Source: Bacteroidales bacterium
GTDB lineage: Bacteria > Bacteroidota > Bacteroidia > Bacteroidales > UBA932
Direction of reading: 5' to 3'
Length of the DNA: 36,307 nucleotides
Assembly: GCA_017962925.1 (NCBI GenBank)
Contig: JAGCUK010000022.1
Location: 1-36,307 of the forward strand
Positions 9,202-16,678 of this stretch are shown in pieces. Within the stretch, counting starts at the first letter, position 1; each line of letters begins with the position of its first letter. A model generated the notes under the pieces. It saw only the letters and a list, made by a program, of their open reading frames with translations. It had not been told where the DNA came from and searched no databases. The position numbers and the translations under genes are program-made.

Positions 9202-10223
9202 TGCGCCCGGTTTATGAAAATAACCGCGCCTACAATGTTCTGGTGCGTTACGTAAGGTGGTCATTCCGTAGGATGTTCCACAGCGTGAGCTATATCGGTC
9301 TGGACAATATCCCATCCGACTCTGCGGTCATTTTCTCCCCGAATCACGTGAACACCCTCCTGGACGCTCTTGCTATCTTGTCGGCACAAAAAACACCCGT
9401 GGTTTTCGCTGCCAGGGCGGATCTCTTCAAGAAGCCGGCACTTGCCAGGGCACTCAATTTTCTGAAGATAATGCCGATTTACCGCATCCGCGACGGTGCA
9501 GACAGCCTCTCCGGCAACGACGCGACATTCCAGACTGCAGTCCAGACCTTGAAGTCGGGTCTCCCCTTCTGCATCTTCCCGGAAGGGCGCCACAGTCAGG
9601 AACCGGGTCTGCTGCCCCTGCGTAAAGGTATTGCACGAATCGCACTCAAAGCTGCGGAAGATGTCGACAAGCCGGTGGTCATAGTGCCGGTAGGTTTGGT
9701 GTATGAGGATTATACCGATTTCCGGACAAATTTGAAAATCAACATTGGAGAGCCTATGCCGGTCTGGACACCTGAAGATGATGACCTTCAGGAAACAGAT
9801 GAAGAAAGCGGGGAGCGGAAGCATTCGAGAAAACTCCTCCAGAAACTGACGGAGAAGATGCAGGCTTTGATTACCAGGCATCGCAGAGACAAGTTTGCCC
9901 GGGACACCCGTTTAGTCAAGATCTTGCGTCTGCCCATAGTTCCTTTCGCAGGATTGTTGTTGCTGCCGGGAATCGGGGTGTTCAATATCTTCAAGAACAA
10001 GATTGCAGACAAGGCGTTCCTGAATTCGATACGCTATGTGGCTTGCTACCTGATCAATCCCATTATCTGGTTACTGCTGGGGCTGATAGCCTTGATTTTG
10101 CTGCTATGCATTCCCGGCGGTCTGCCATTGTGGCTACGGATTGTCTTGCCCTTCGTTCCCCTTATCCTCTCTCCCTTCGCCCCTGAAGTCTGGTACGGTG
10201 CCATCAGGCAGAAAAGGCGGTAA
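9201..10223 (+). CDS. PlsC-like 1-acyl-sn-glycerol-3-phosphate acyltransferase
   Basis: A 340-residue membrane-associated acyltransferase. The catalytic block I is PNHVNTLLDAL (His and Asp separated by five residues, as in the Bacteroidetes subfamily, rather than the usual four). Block III is FPEGRHSQEPG, followed by LRKGIARIALKA. Two hydrophobic segments at the C terminus (about 275-330) probably anchor it in the inner membrane. The family transfers acyl chains to lysophosphatidic acid or related lipids. I chose the ATG at 9201, which overlaps the DUF819 stop as TGATG. A TTG at 9183 would add six residues and lie inside the previous gene. It is the last gene of the long plus-strand operon. 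Confidence 0.8.
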   Translation: MRPVYENNRAYNVLVRYVRWSFRRMFHSVSYIGLDNIPSDSAVIFSPNHVNTLLDALAILSAQKTPVVFAARADLFKKPALARALNFLKIMPIYRIRDGADSLSGNDATFQTAVQTLKSGLPFCIFPEGRHSQEPGLLPLRKGIARIALKAAEDVDKPVVIVPVGLVYEDYTDFRTNLKINIGEPMPVWTPEDDDLQETDEESGERKHSRKLLQKLTEKMQALITRHRRDKFARDTRLVKILRLPIVPFAGLLLLPGIGVFNIFKNKIADKAFLNSIRYVACYLINPIIWLLLGLIALILLLCIPGGLPLWLRIVLPFVPLILSPFAPEVWYGAIRQKRR

Positions 10224-10227
10224 ACAA

Positions 10228-10281
10228 CAGTCATCCAGACCAAAAAAGCAGGCCGAAGCCTGCTTTTGGTCTGGATGACTG
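10228..10281. repeat. Long inverted repeat including a copy of the tRNA-Pro 3' end
   Basis: The left arm at 10228-10253 and right arm at 10258-10281 are perfect reverse complements except for two extra A residues, and enclose a 4-base CGAA loop. The right arm contains the 3' end of tRNA-Pro (3' T-stem strand, acceptor strand and ACCA). The left arm is therefore an inverted second copy of that tRNA end. The inner part is the tRNA terminator. It begins five bases after the acyltransferase stop and could also end that transcript. Confidence 0.85.
10242..10263 (-). terminator. Intrinsic terminator of tRNA-Pro
   Basis: Read on the minus strand, GCAGGC-TTCG-GCCTGC is followed by six T residues, three bases after the tRNA CCA. 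It is a perfect 6-bp stem with a stable TTCG tetraloop. Confidence 0.85.
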
Positions 10282-10342
10282 GACTTGAACCAGCGACCTC
10301 CTGGTCCCTAACCAGGTGCGCTACCAACTGCGCTACATCCAG
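10267..10342 (-). tRNA. tRNA-Pro (anticodon AGG), CCA encoded
   Basis: A full cloverleaf folds on the minus strand. It has a perfect 7-bp acceptor stem (CTGGATG/CATCCAG), D stem GCGC/GCGC, anticodon stem CCTGG/CCAGG with loop TTAGGGA, and T stem GCTGG/CCAGT with TTCAAGT loop. The anticodon is AGG (10309-10307). G37, the unusual first pair C1-G72 and A73 all agree with bacterial tRNA-Pro. A34 is rare in bacteria outside tRNA-Arg(ACG). ACCA follows directly in the DNA, unlike the tRNA-Ser and tRNA-Val genes in this window. Confidence 0.9.
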
Positions 10343-10354
10343 AATTTGGGACTG

Positions 10355-10383
10355 CAAAGATAGTAAATATTTTGATAGCACAA
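10355..10383 (-). promoter_or_regulatory. Promoter of tRNA-Pro
   Basis: On the minus strand, TATCTTTG (10362-10355) fits the Bacteroidetes -7 consensus TAnnTTTG. A TTG lies 18 bases upstream (10383-10381). The box ends 12 bases before the mature tRNA 5' end. Confidence 0.75.
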
Positions 10384-10404
10384 CAATAATTATCCATATT
10401 TTTC

Positions 10405-10412
10405 TATCTTTG
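10405..10412 (+). promoter_or_regulatory. -7 box of the amidotransferase-like lipoprotein gene
   Basis: TATCTTTG matches TAnnTTTG exactly and ends only seven bases before the ATG at 10420. No good TTTG occurs at the usual distance. The predicted transcript would have almost no leader. Confidence 0.65.
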
Positions 10413-10419
10413 TTGAATC

Positions 10420-11838
10420 ATGAAACACACGCGCCACCACCTCGCCATTCTTGCCGCCATTTTTATGGTGGCGACGGTCTCCTGTGTCAAAGATGACAAC
10501 GGAAAAACCGGAGGCGAAACCGAAGAAGAACTCAGCGACGCCGATATCCTCGCACTCGTCCGCACCGACGTGGTGAACACGGCTTATTATAAAGACATCT
10601 TCCTGGACGGCGGATGCGAACTCAACCCCGGCATCAAGGAAAACGGAGTGGTCATCAACGGCAAACTCCCCTACGCCCTCGCAAAGGCCGGAATCAAGAA
10701 TGCCGAGTATTTCCTGGCCACCCTCGATGATGTGGGCGATGGCTACACCGAATCCGACAAAGCTCTTCAGACAACCATTATCTGCGGCACCAATCAGGAT
10801 TCTAACGGAGTGCTGTTGTATCCGGACGGAGAACCCCGATTCCGCCTGTTCTACAGCTTCGGCGGCCACTCCGGATCTCACGGAAAAACCATGGGTTTCT
10901 CCGGACGCACCAACGTGAACACTTTCTACACCAACGGCGGCTCTTATGTGGGCTCATGCGCAGGTGCATACCTTGCCGGCCAATATGCCAGCGGCAGTCT
11001 TAACAATTACTATAATATATGGAAAGACGGCAACATGAGAGGCACGGGTGTTGGCAACTCCAGCATAGATCTGGAGATTGTTTCTAACACCTTCAGCGAG
11101 TATTACGGTCCGATTAAAGGGGTTCTTGTCACGGGCGCCAGGCATAACGGCGGCGGATATATGGATGTAAACAGAGCTCCGGAAGGAACCGAAATCATCG
11201 CCCTGTTCAAGAACGAAAAGGGGAAGAATTCCTCCAAGGCCGGTTTCTACGACCAGCCTGGCATCTGGGCATACAAAGCCGCTCCTACTTCCGGGCGTCT
11301 GGTGGTGACCGGATCGCATCCCGAAGATGCTCCCTCCGGAGACATCCTCAACATGACCGCATCCATGTTCGCATATGCCTGGGATGGCAGCGGCATCGCC
11401 AAGGTCAAGGGCATCCTCCGCAACGGAGACATGATCCCCATGACTCACAAGACGGACGAGAATCTCCCCCAGTATTCCGTTATCGGGGATAAGCAGTGCC
11501 ATCATTTCGTGATCTGGCTGGGGAAGGATGTATCATCGCTCACCCTGTCGCTGCAGAGCTCTGCCGACTGCGACCTCGAGCTCTATCTCAAGAAAGACAA
11601 TTTTGCGTTCCCGGAGAACGACCCCGACTACAAATCCACCGCCGCCGGAGCCAACCAGACTATCACCACCAAGAAATTGGAAAAAGGATTGTGGTATGTC
11701 ACAGTGCGTTGCGCGACCACGGTCACGGCTACCGAAAAATACATCGATACCGAGCATAATCTTGGCAGGTATTTTGTGTATTCCGGAAAGACGGAAGTAT
11801 TGAACGGAATCCCGTACAGCATAGTAGCAAACTGGTAA
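10420..11838 (+). CDS. Lipoprotein with class-I amidotransferase-like (BPL_N-like) domain and C-terminal PPC-like domain
   Basis: A 472-residue exported protein with a signal peptide and a lipobox-like VSC (Cys near residue 23). The central region resembles the biotin-protein-ligase N-terminal / class-I glutamine amidotransferase-like fold. Its nucleophile elbow YVGSCAGAYLAG contains Cys180, and TGSHPED supplies His300 and Glu302, giving the Cys-His-Glu arrangement of that superfamily. Residues about 365-440 (HHFVIWLGKDVSSLTLSL, then GLWYVTV) resemble a bacterial pre-peptidase C-terminal (PPC) beta-sandwich. The substrate is unknown. An envelope-located hydrolase or amidase is the likeliest reading. 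It has its own promoter and lies nine bases upstream of sppA. Confidence 0.7.
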   Translation: MKHTRHHLAILAAIFMVATVSCVKDDNGKTGGETEEELSDADILALVRTDVVNTAYYKDIFLDGGCELNPGIKENGVVINGKLPYALAKAGIKNAEYFLATLDDVGDGYTESDKALQTTIICGTNQDSNGVLLYPDGEPRFRLFYSFGGHSGSHGKTMGFSGRTNVNTFYTNGGSYVGSCAGAYLAGQYASGSLNNYYNIWKDGNMRGTGVGNSSIDLEIVSNTFSEYYGPIKGVLVTGARHNGGGYMDVNRAPEGTEIIALFKNEKGKNSSKAGFYDQPGIWAYKAAPTSGRLVVTGSHPEDAPSGDILNMTASMFAYAWDGSGIAKVKGILRNGDMIPMTHKTDENLPQYSVIGDKQCHHFVIWLGKDVSSLTLSLQSSADCDLELYLKKDNFAFPENDPDYKSTAAGANQTITTKKLEKGLWYVTVRCATTVTATEKYIDTEHNLGRYFVYSGKTEVLNGIPYSIVANW

Positions 11839-11847
11839 ATATCAAAT

Positions 11848-13515
11848 ATGAGAAGATTAATTATCGCTGTCTGCACGGTCTTCATGGCCATTTCCACATT
11901 AAGTGGTGCAGACACAAACTTCCTGAAGGGTAAGATCCTGAAAATCGATCTTAAGGACGTTGTCGCAGAGCGTGGAGGGAGCAGCTTCAGCATCTCCCTG
12001 AGCGGATTGAACGTGGGTTCGTCAGTTTCTCTGCTTGGCTTCGAAAGAGCCCTCGAAGAAGCGGCCGACGACGATGCGATCGCAATGATCTATATGAATA
12101 CGGATCATTTCTCCGCCAGCATGGCCGGGATGGAAGAAATCCGTGAATATCTGAAGCGTTTCAGCGCCAAGGGCAAGCCTGTGGTGGCATATGGTGCCGG
12201 CTTCAGCAACGCCTCTTATTACATCGCTTCGGTAGCCGACCGGGTGTTCCTCTATCCCAAGGGAAGTGGCGCACTCACCGGCCTCGCAACCACTCAGTTC
12301 TTCCTGAAAGACGGCCTGGACGCACTTGGAGTGGATGTCCAGCTCATCCGCCACGGCAAGTATAAATCAGCCGGCGAGATGTATATCCGCAACGACATCA
12401 GCCCCGAGAACCGCGAGCAATACGAGGTTCTTTTCAACTCCCTCTGGAATTCCATGCTTGCCGAGATTGCAGAATCCCGCGGCATAAAGGCTGAGGATCT
12501 TGTAGGCTGGATTGACAATCTCGAACTCAGCACCGCCGATACCTGGCTGGACAAAGGCCTGATCGACGGCCTCAAGTACAGGGACGAGATGGAGAAGTAC
12601 CTCTGCAATCTCTTCGGCAAGACCAAGGCCGAAGAAGTAAAGGTGGTCCAGATTACCGACTACATCAAGAAAGTCAAGAAAGGCCCCTCCGACAAAAAGA
12701 TAGCGGTTATCTATGCAGATGGCGAGATTTCCCGCAGCGGCAGCGAGGTTGTGGGAGAAAAGCTCTCCAATACCATCGCAAAGGTCCGCAAGGACTCCAC
12801 CGTCAAGGCAGTGGTATTCCGCGTGAACTCCCCCGGCGGAGAAGTTGTGGCCGCAGATATGATACGCCGCGAGATCGAGCTCCTGCAGCAGTATAAACCC
12901 GTTATCGCCAGCTATGGCTCTTATGCAGCCTCCGGCGGATACCTCATCTCTGCAGGATGCGAAAAGATCTTCGTAGATAACACCACCCTCACCGGCTCCA
13001 TCGGTGTCTTTGGCATGGTGCCTTCATACGGCCGCGCCATCAAGAAGAACCTCAAGGTGAATCCCGTAGTCATCGGCACCAACAAGCACAGCGCCATGGG
13101 TTCCAGCATGCAGCCTCTGACAGAGGAAGAGCAGGAATGGTATCAGAAGGAGATAGAGGGCATCTACGACGACTTCGTGGGCGTTGTTGCGCAAGGCCGC
13201 TCCATCACCAAGGAATATGTCGATTCCATTGCACAAGGCCGCGTCTGGTCCGGAAAGGATGCCATCGACATCAAACTCGCCGATGAAAAGGGCACGCTTC
13301 TGGACGCCATCAAATACACCGCGGAGAAAGTTGAGTTGAAGAAATACCGCATCCAGCCCATCCCCGAGGACAAATCCATCTTCAAGCAGATGAAAGACGG
13401 CGACTCCGGCAAAAAAGACAATCCTCTGGTAAGAACCCTCACCGAGCCCGGCTTCAAGGCCATGGCTATCCTCCCATTCATCCCCGAAGAGACTATTAAA
13501 TCCCTCGCACAATGA
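11848..13515 (+). CDS. sppA: Signal peptide peptidase SppA (protease IV, 67K type)
   Basis: A 555-residue serine protease with a Ser-Lys dyad that degrades cleaved signal peptides at the inner membrane. Both tandem ClpP-like domains are present. The general base is Lys173 in GKYKSAGE (equivalent to E. coli K209), in the N-terminal domain. The nucleophile is Ser362 in YGSYAASGGYLIS (E. coli S409), in the C-terminal domain. It is followed by NTTLTGSIGVFG and the VWSGKDA motif. The N terminus (RRLIIAVCTVFMAIS) is hydrophobic and may be an anchor or a cleaved signal. Length is close to the family norm. The stop overlaps the next start by four bases, coupling it to the barrel-protein pair. Confidence 0.95.
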   Translation: MRRLIIAVCTVFMAISTLSGADTNFLKGKILKIDLKDVVAERGGSSFSISLSGLNVGSSVSLLGFERALEEAADDDAIAMIYMNTDHFSASMAGMEEIREYLKRFSAKGKPVVAYGAGFSNASYYIASVADRVFLYPKGSGALTGLATTQFFLKDGLDALGVDVQLIRHGKYKSAGEMYIRNDISPENREQYEVLFNSLWNSMLAEIAESRGIKAEDLVGWIDNLELSTADTWLDKGLIDGLKYRDEMEKYLCNLFGKTKAEEVKVVQITDYIKKVKKGPSDKKIAVIYADGEISRSGSEVVGEKLSNTIAKVRKDSTVKAVVFRVNSPGGEVVAADMIRREIELLQQYKPVIASYGSYAASGGYLISAGCEKIFVDNTTLTGSIGVFGMVPSYGRAIKKNLKVNPVVIGTNKHSAMGSSMQPLTEEEQEWYQKEIEGIYDDFVGVVAQGRSITKEYVDSIAQGRVWSGKDAIDIKLADEKGTLLDAIKYTAEKVELKKYRIQPIPEDKSIFKQMKDGDSGKKDNPLVRTLTEPGFKAMAILPFIPEETIKSLAQ

Positions 13516-14303
13516 AAAGGTTATTTTTAGTCCTCTCGCTTCTGATTATCGCATCGGCACCTTCCTTCTCCCAGACAGAAAGTGACGAAACGACAGTGGC
13601 CTCCAAAAGCAAGCTTTCAACAATATTGGAGAAGTACGACCAGTTCAAGGATTTCAAGTCTTTCGAAACGAAGAATAATAGCCTGGTGCTGAATCCTCTC
13701 GCATATATAGGTTTCGGCGAGTTGCATCTGGACACCGCTTTCACGGAGGACTTCGGTGCATCGCATGAGTGGTTCGTGAACGTGCTCAGTTTGACATTGA
13801 ACATGAGCGAAAGTTTATCAATCCAGACAGGCTTCGATATCAAATCGACCACGATTGCCGCGAATGATGATTGTCTTCTTGAAGCTGACGACAATGAGCC
13901 TGGCCGTGTACGGTTTAGAGATCCTGTGGAGAATCTCTTTCCAAATAGCAAGGTCAGGGTATTGTCATATGCTGTCCCTCTAACCCTGGGGATGACTTTC
14001 AACAAGCGCGGAGCATTCCCGCTTACTCTCCGCGGTGGTTGCGAATTCAGTTTCAACCGTCCGGGGACCATTATAGCCGAACCAGACTTCAAGGGTAAAA
14101 AGGTGACAAAAAACTGGGCGACAGTGGATGAATTCGCCATTAACTATATTGCCTCTGTATCTATGGGATCTGTAGGGATTTTCTTCAAATATTTCCCGGA
14201 AAACCTCCTCACCGACATCGGGAACTCCCGGGATAGAAATGATAAAGACAAAGTTTACCTTAGCAAAAATTATAGTAGCATAGGAATTATGCTAAGTTTC
14301 TAA
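13512..14303 (+). CDS. Putative outer-membrane beta-barrel protein (paralogue A)
   Basis: A 263-residue protein I cannot assign to a named family. It has a clear signal peptide (KRLFLVLSLLIIASAPSFSQ). Alternating polar/hydrophobic strands ending in aromatic or small residues follow, and the C-terminal strand ends IGIMLSF with terminal Phe, as in outer-membrane barrels inserted by BamA. Visible strands include SLSIQTGFDIKS, YAVPLTLGMTF, VGIFFKYF. About eight to twelve strands seem possible. It is coupled to sppA by an ATGA overlap. Its composition looks more AT-rich than its neighbours. The next gene has the same layout. Confidence 0.6.
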   Translation: MKRLFLVLSLLIIASAPSFSQTESDETTVASKSKLSTILEKYDQFKDFKSFETKNNSLVLNPLAYIGFGELHLDTAFTEDFGASHEWFVNVLSLTLNMSESLSIQTGFDIKSTTIAANDDCLLEADDNEPGRVRFRDPVENLFPNSKVRVLSYAVPLTLGMTFNKRGAFPLTLRGGCEFSFNRPGTIIAEPDFKGKKVTKNWATVDEFAINYIASVSMGSVGIFFKYFPENLLTDIGNSRDRNDKDKVYLSKNYSSIGIMLSF

Positions 14304-14313
14304 AGAATTGATA

Positions 14314-15045
14314 ATGAAAAGAATAATTATCAGCATCGCGCTGTGCATACTCGCTGCAAATGCATTTGCACAGGAAGGGCAGAAGTCAGCGAAGGACCGC
14401 CTCACCGAGATAGAGAATATGGCGGGCGAGATCAAAGAATCTAAGGGGAGCAGCAGACCGGATGAAGTTTTTTCCGTAGATGCTGCCCTCAGCCACCTTT
14501 ATGTTGGATACCATATCGTCTCTGAAGATTTATTCCCCGGTGGAAAATCCCACGAAGTCGGGCTGAGCATTATCCAATTCAAACTCGAGCCCGTGAAATG
14601 GTTCAACTTAACCGCAGGAATGGATATCAAGTGGGACAGATTCATCGCCAAGGGAAAGATGTATGAGATCGGTACTGACGGGCAGTATACCCTTTCTACC
14701 GCCCCCACTCCGAACCGCATCAAATCCAAGATCTGCGCATTTGGCGTAAGCGCGCCGGCGGCACTTACTCTCAACTTAGGCAAAGTCGGCCTCAAGTTCG
14801 GCGCCGATGCCACATACGACTTCGACCGCTATTGCAAAATCAAGAACAAGTATAGGGACGACAACGGCAAGAAAAAAACCGACATCCTCAATGGCGGACA
14901 GATCGAGAACTTCCGCTTAAGTTATTTCTGCTCAGTCCTTTACGACGATCTCGGGCTCTATGTACGATACTGCCCGGGAACGGTTATTCCGGGCAGTGCG
15001 TTGGTATATGATCTCGTATCTGTAGGAATATTCCTCGAGATGTAA
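14314..15045 (+). CDS. Putative outer-membrane beta-barrel protein (paralogue B)
   Basis: A 243-residue exported protein with signal peptide KRIIISIALCILAANAFAQ, then a charged, probably helical stretch (about 20-45), then barrel-like strands. Its order of segments mirrors the preceding gene: an AALSHLYVGYHIV-type first strand, FNLTAGMDIKWD against SIQTGFDIKS, SAPAALTLNLG against YAVPLTLGMTF, and a final VSVGIFLEM strand. The two therefore look like diverged tandem duplicates. I chose ATG 14314, ten bases after the previous stop. A TTG two codons earlier is possible. The 3' end contains an inverted repeat at 14970-14996. The function is unknown. Confidence 0.6.
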   Translation: MKRIIISIALCILAANAFAQEGQKSAKDRLTEIENMAGEIKESKGSSRPDEVFSVDAALSHLYVGYHIVSEDLFPGGKSHEVGLSIIQFKLEPVKWFNLTAGMDIKWDRFIAKGKMYEIGTDGQYTLSTAPTPNRIKSKICAFGVSAPAALTLNLGKVGLKFGADATYDFDRYCKIKNKYRDDNGKKKTDILNGGQIENFRLSYFCSVLYDDLGLYVRYCPGTVIPGSALVYDLVSVGIFLEM

Positions 15046-15047
15046 TC

Positions 15048-15845
15048 TTACCTGATCTTTATCAGACCCATCTGAAGTCCCCAGCATCCGTCAGTGATGA
15101 TGGGGATTTTCTTTCCACGTGCATCCTTTACGTAGATGATATCATCCACGAAAGTATGGCTGTGGCCGCCGATAATGAGATTCAGGCCCTTGGTCAGAGG
15201 CACTAGGTCCTGGTCTTCCTGATAGCCAAGGTGGCTCAGGAGGATGACGAAATCGCACTTATCTTCCTTGCGGAGATGCTCCGCCCATTCATTCACCACC
15301 TCGACATTGTCCAGTTGCTGGATACGCTGGGCAGTGGGAGCAGCCACCATGGTGGCGATATCCGCTTCCATGCCGATGATGCCAATACGCATTCCACCCC
15401 TTTCTATAATGGTAGTGGGAGTAATGTACTGTTGGAGAATGTCCGGGAATTTGCAGTTAGCACACACCACCGGGCACTTGACAACGCTCAGGCGCGCTGC
15501 CAGGCTCTCGATGCCTTCATCCAGTTCATGATTGCCCAGAGTGATGCAGTCGTAACCCATGGCATTGATCATCTTGGGCTCGAGCGAACCGCCGAGCTCG
15601 CTGTGATATGACGTGCCCTGGTTGAAGTCCCCGGCATGAACCATCAGGACCTTTTCGGGAGGATAAACGGAACGGATGCTGTCCACGAAGGCGGCGCGCT
15701 CGATAATCCCTCCAAGACCATCCCTTTCTCCCCCGCGGACGGGATCGAAATGGCTGTGAGTATCGTTGGTATGTATAATGACCAGCCTCGGCTGGCAGGC
15801 AGCTGCCGCGAAGCAGACCGCCAGAATCATCAAAAGCTTTTTCAT
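15048..15845 (-). CDS. 5'-nucleotidase-type metallophosphatase domain lipoprotein
   Basis: A 265-residue calcineurin-like phosphoesterase corresponding to the N-terminal half of UshA-type 5'-nucleotidases. A lipoprotein signal (AAAAC, Cys near 17) predicts the periplasm or outer membrane. Metal-binding motifs are visible: IHTNDTHSHFDP (about 24-35), HAGDFNQGT, LGNHELDEG (Asn-His) and GGHSHTFVDD. They indicate a two-metal phosphatase that hydrolyses nucleotides or similar monoesters. The substrate-specificity domain that usually follows in the same chain is missing and is encoded by the adjacent upstream gene. The start overlaps that gene's stop by four bases. The stop faces the barrel-gene stop across two bases. 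Confidence 0.85.
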   Translation of the reverse strand: MKKLLMILAVCFAAAACQPRLVIIHTNDTHSHFDPVRGGERDGLGGIIERAAFVDSIRSVYPPEKVLMVHAGDFNQGTSYHSELGGSLEPKMINAMGYDCITLGNHELDEGIESLAARLSVVKCPVVCANCKFPDILQQYITPTTIIERGGMRIGIIGMEADIATMVAAPTAQRIQQLDNVEVVNEWAEHLRKEDKCDFVILLSHLGYQEDQDLVPLTKGLNLIIGGHSHTFVDDIIYVKDARGKKIPIITDGCWGLQMGLIKIR

Positions 15846-16678
15846 TTCTCCCTAACTATACGTCCGTCAGTGAAATACTTGAGTTCCTTGCCCTCCGCAG
15901 TCAGTTTCCGGATATCAGCAAGCACGGCATCTCCGATGCGGACATCGGTAAGCATATAATCCTTTGCGTTACGGGCGAATTTGTAGCCGTCTCCGCCATC
16001 CAGCAGGAAGTCGATGGTGGCAACCCCATAAAGTTTGTCATCATCCAGAGGCTTTCCACCGATTTCGGCCGAAACCAGCTTCCTATCCTTGATGACAACC
16101 TTGGCTCCGGAAATGGCCTGAATACCGTTTTCTGCCATAAACTCCAGGATAGCCCTGATATCCCTTCCCTCAAGTTTTACATAGCAGAGATAGTTATCGA
16201 AAGGAAGCATGGACACGATATCATCGAGGAGCACATCTCCCTGAGGGATATCCTGGCGGATTCCGCCGCGGTTGGTGAAGGCCATATCTATCTTGCGGCC
16301 GGTAGGAGCCGCAAGGGCAGACATATTTGCAAAGAGCCTGTCCACAATAAAGTTGCAGAGAGGATCCTCCGGCTTATGCTTTACCATCGCCTCCGGGGCA
16401 TAGGCCACGACCTCCTTCAGGCGCGCCATCGCCGGCTGGACATCCAGCAGCAGCTGTGCCACCTCGGGGGTGGAGCCGCCTTTAAACACCTTACCGTTGG
16501 GGGCAGTGTAGATACTATCCTCAACCACGCCGATAGCCTCGGCGATATTGGTGGCGGTAGGCACCGTCACACCCGTGCGGTGGCCGTCGATCTTGAATGC
16601 TTCCCATTTAAAGGAATGAGAGCAGGAGCAAAGCAGAGCAAGCCCTGCGAATGCCAGAATTATTTTTGCTTTAACCAT
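15842..16678 (-). CDS. 5'-nucleotidase C-terminal domain lipoprotein
   Basis: A 278-residue protein equal to the C-terminal (substrate-binding) domain of UshA-type 5'-nucleotidases. It has a signal peptide with a lipobox-like segment (LLCSCS). Family motifs include NFIVDRLF near the middle, AFTNRGGIRQDIPQGDV (about 140-156), MLPFDNYLCYVKLEG and a late VATIDFLLDGGDGY. It has no phosphatase metal site, so it probably works with the metallophosphatase encoded immediately downstream. I prefer the ATG at 16678. One at 16684 would add two residues. The start lies inside the end of the ABC permease gene. Confidence 0.85.
   Translation of the reverse strand: MVKAKIILAFAGLALLCSCSHSFKWEAFKIDGHRTGVTVPTATNIAEAIGVVEDSIYTAPNGKVFKGGSTPEVAQLLLDVQPAMARLKEVVAYAPEAMVKHKPEDPLCNFIVDRLFANMSALAAPTGRKIDMAFTNRGGIRQDIPQGDVLLDDIVSMLPFDNYLCYVKLEGRDIRAILEFMAENGIQAISGAKVVIKDRKLVSAEIGGKPLDDDKLYGVATIDFLLDGGDGYKFARNAKDYMLTDVRIGDAVLADIRKLTAEGKELKYFTDGRIVREK

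Noticed and set aside
14970..14996. Hairpin CTGCCCGG...CCGGGCAG as a terminator
   Set aside because: It lies inside the coding sequence of the second barrel gene and has no T-tract; it may be incidental.
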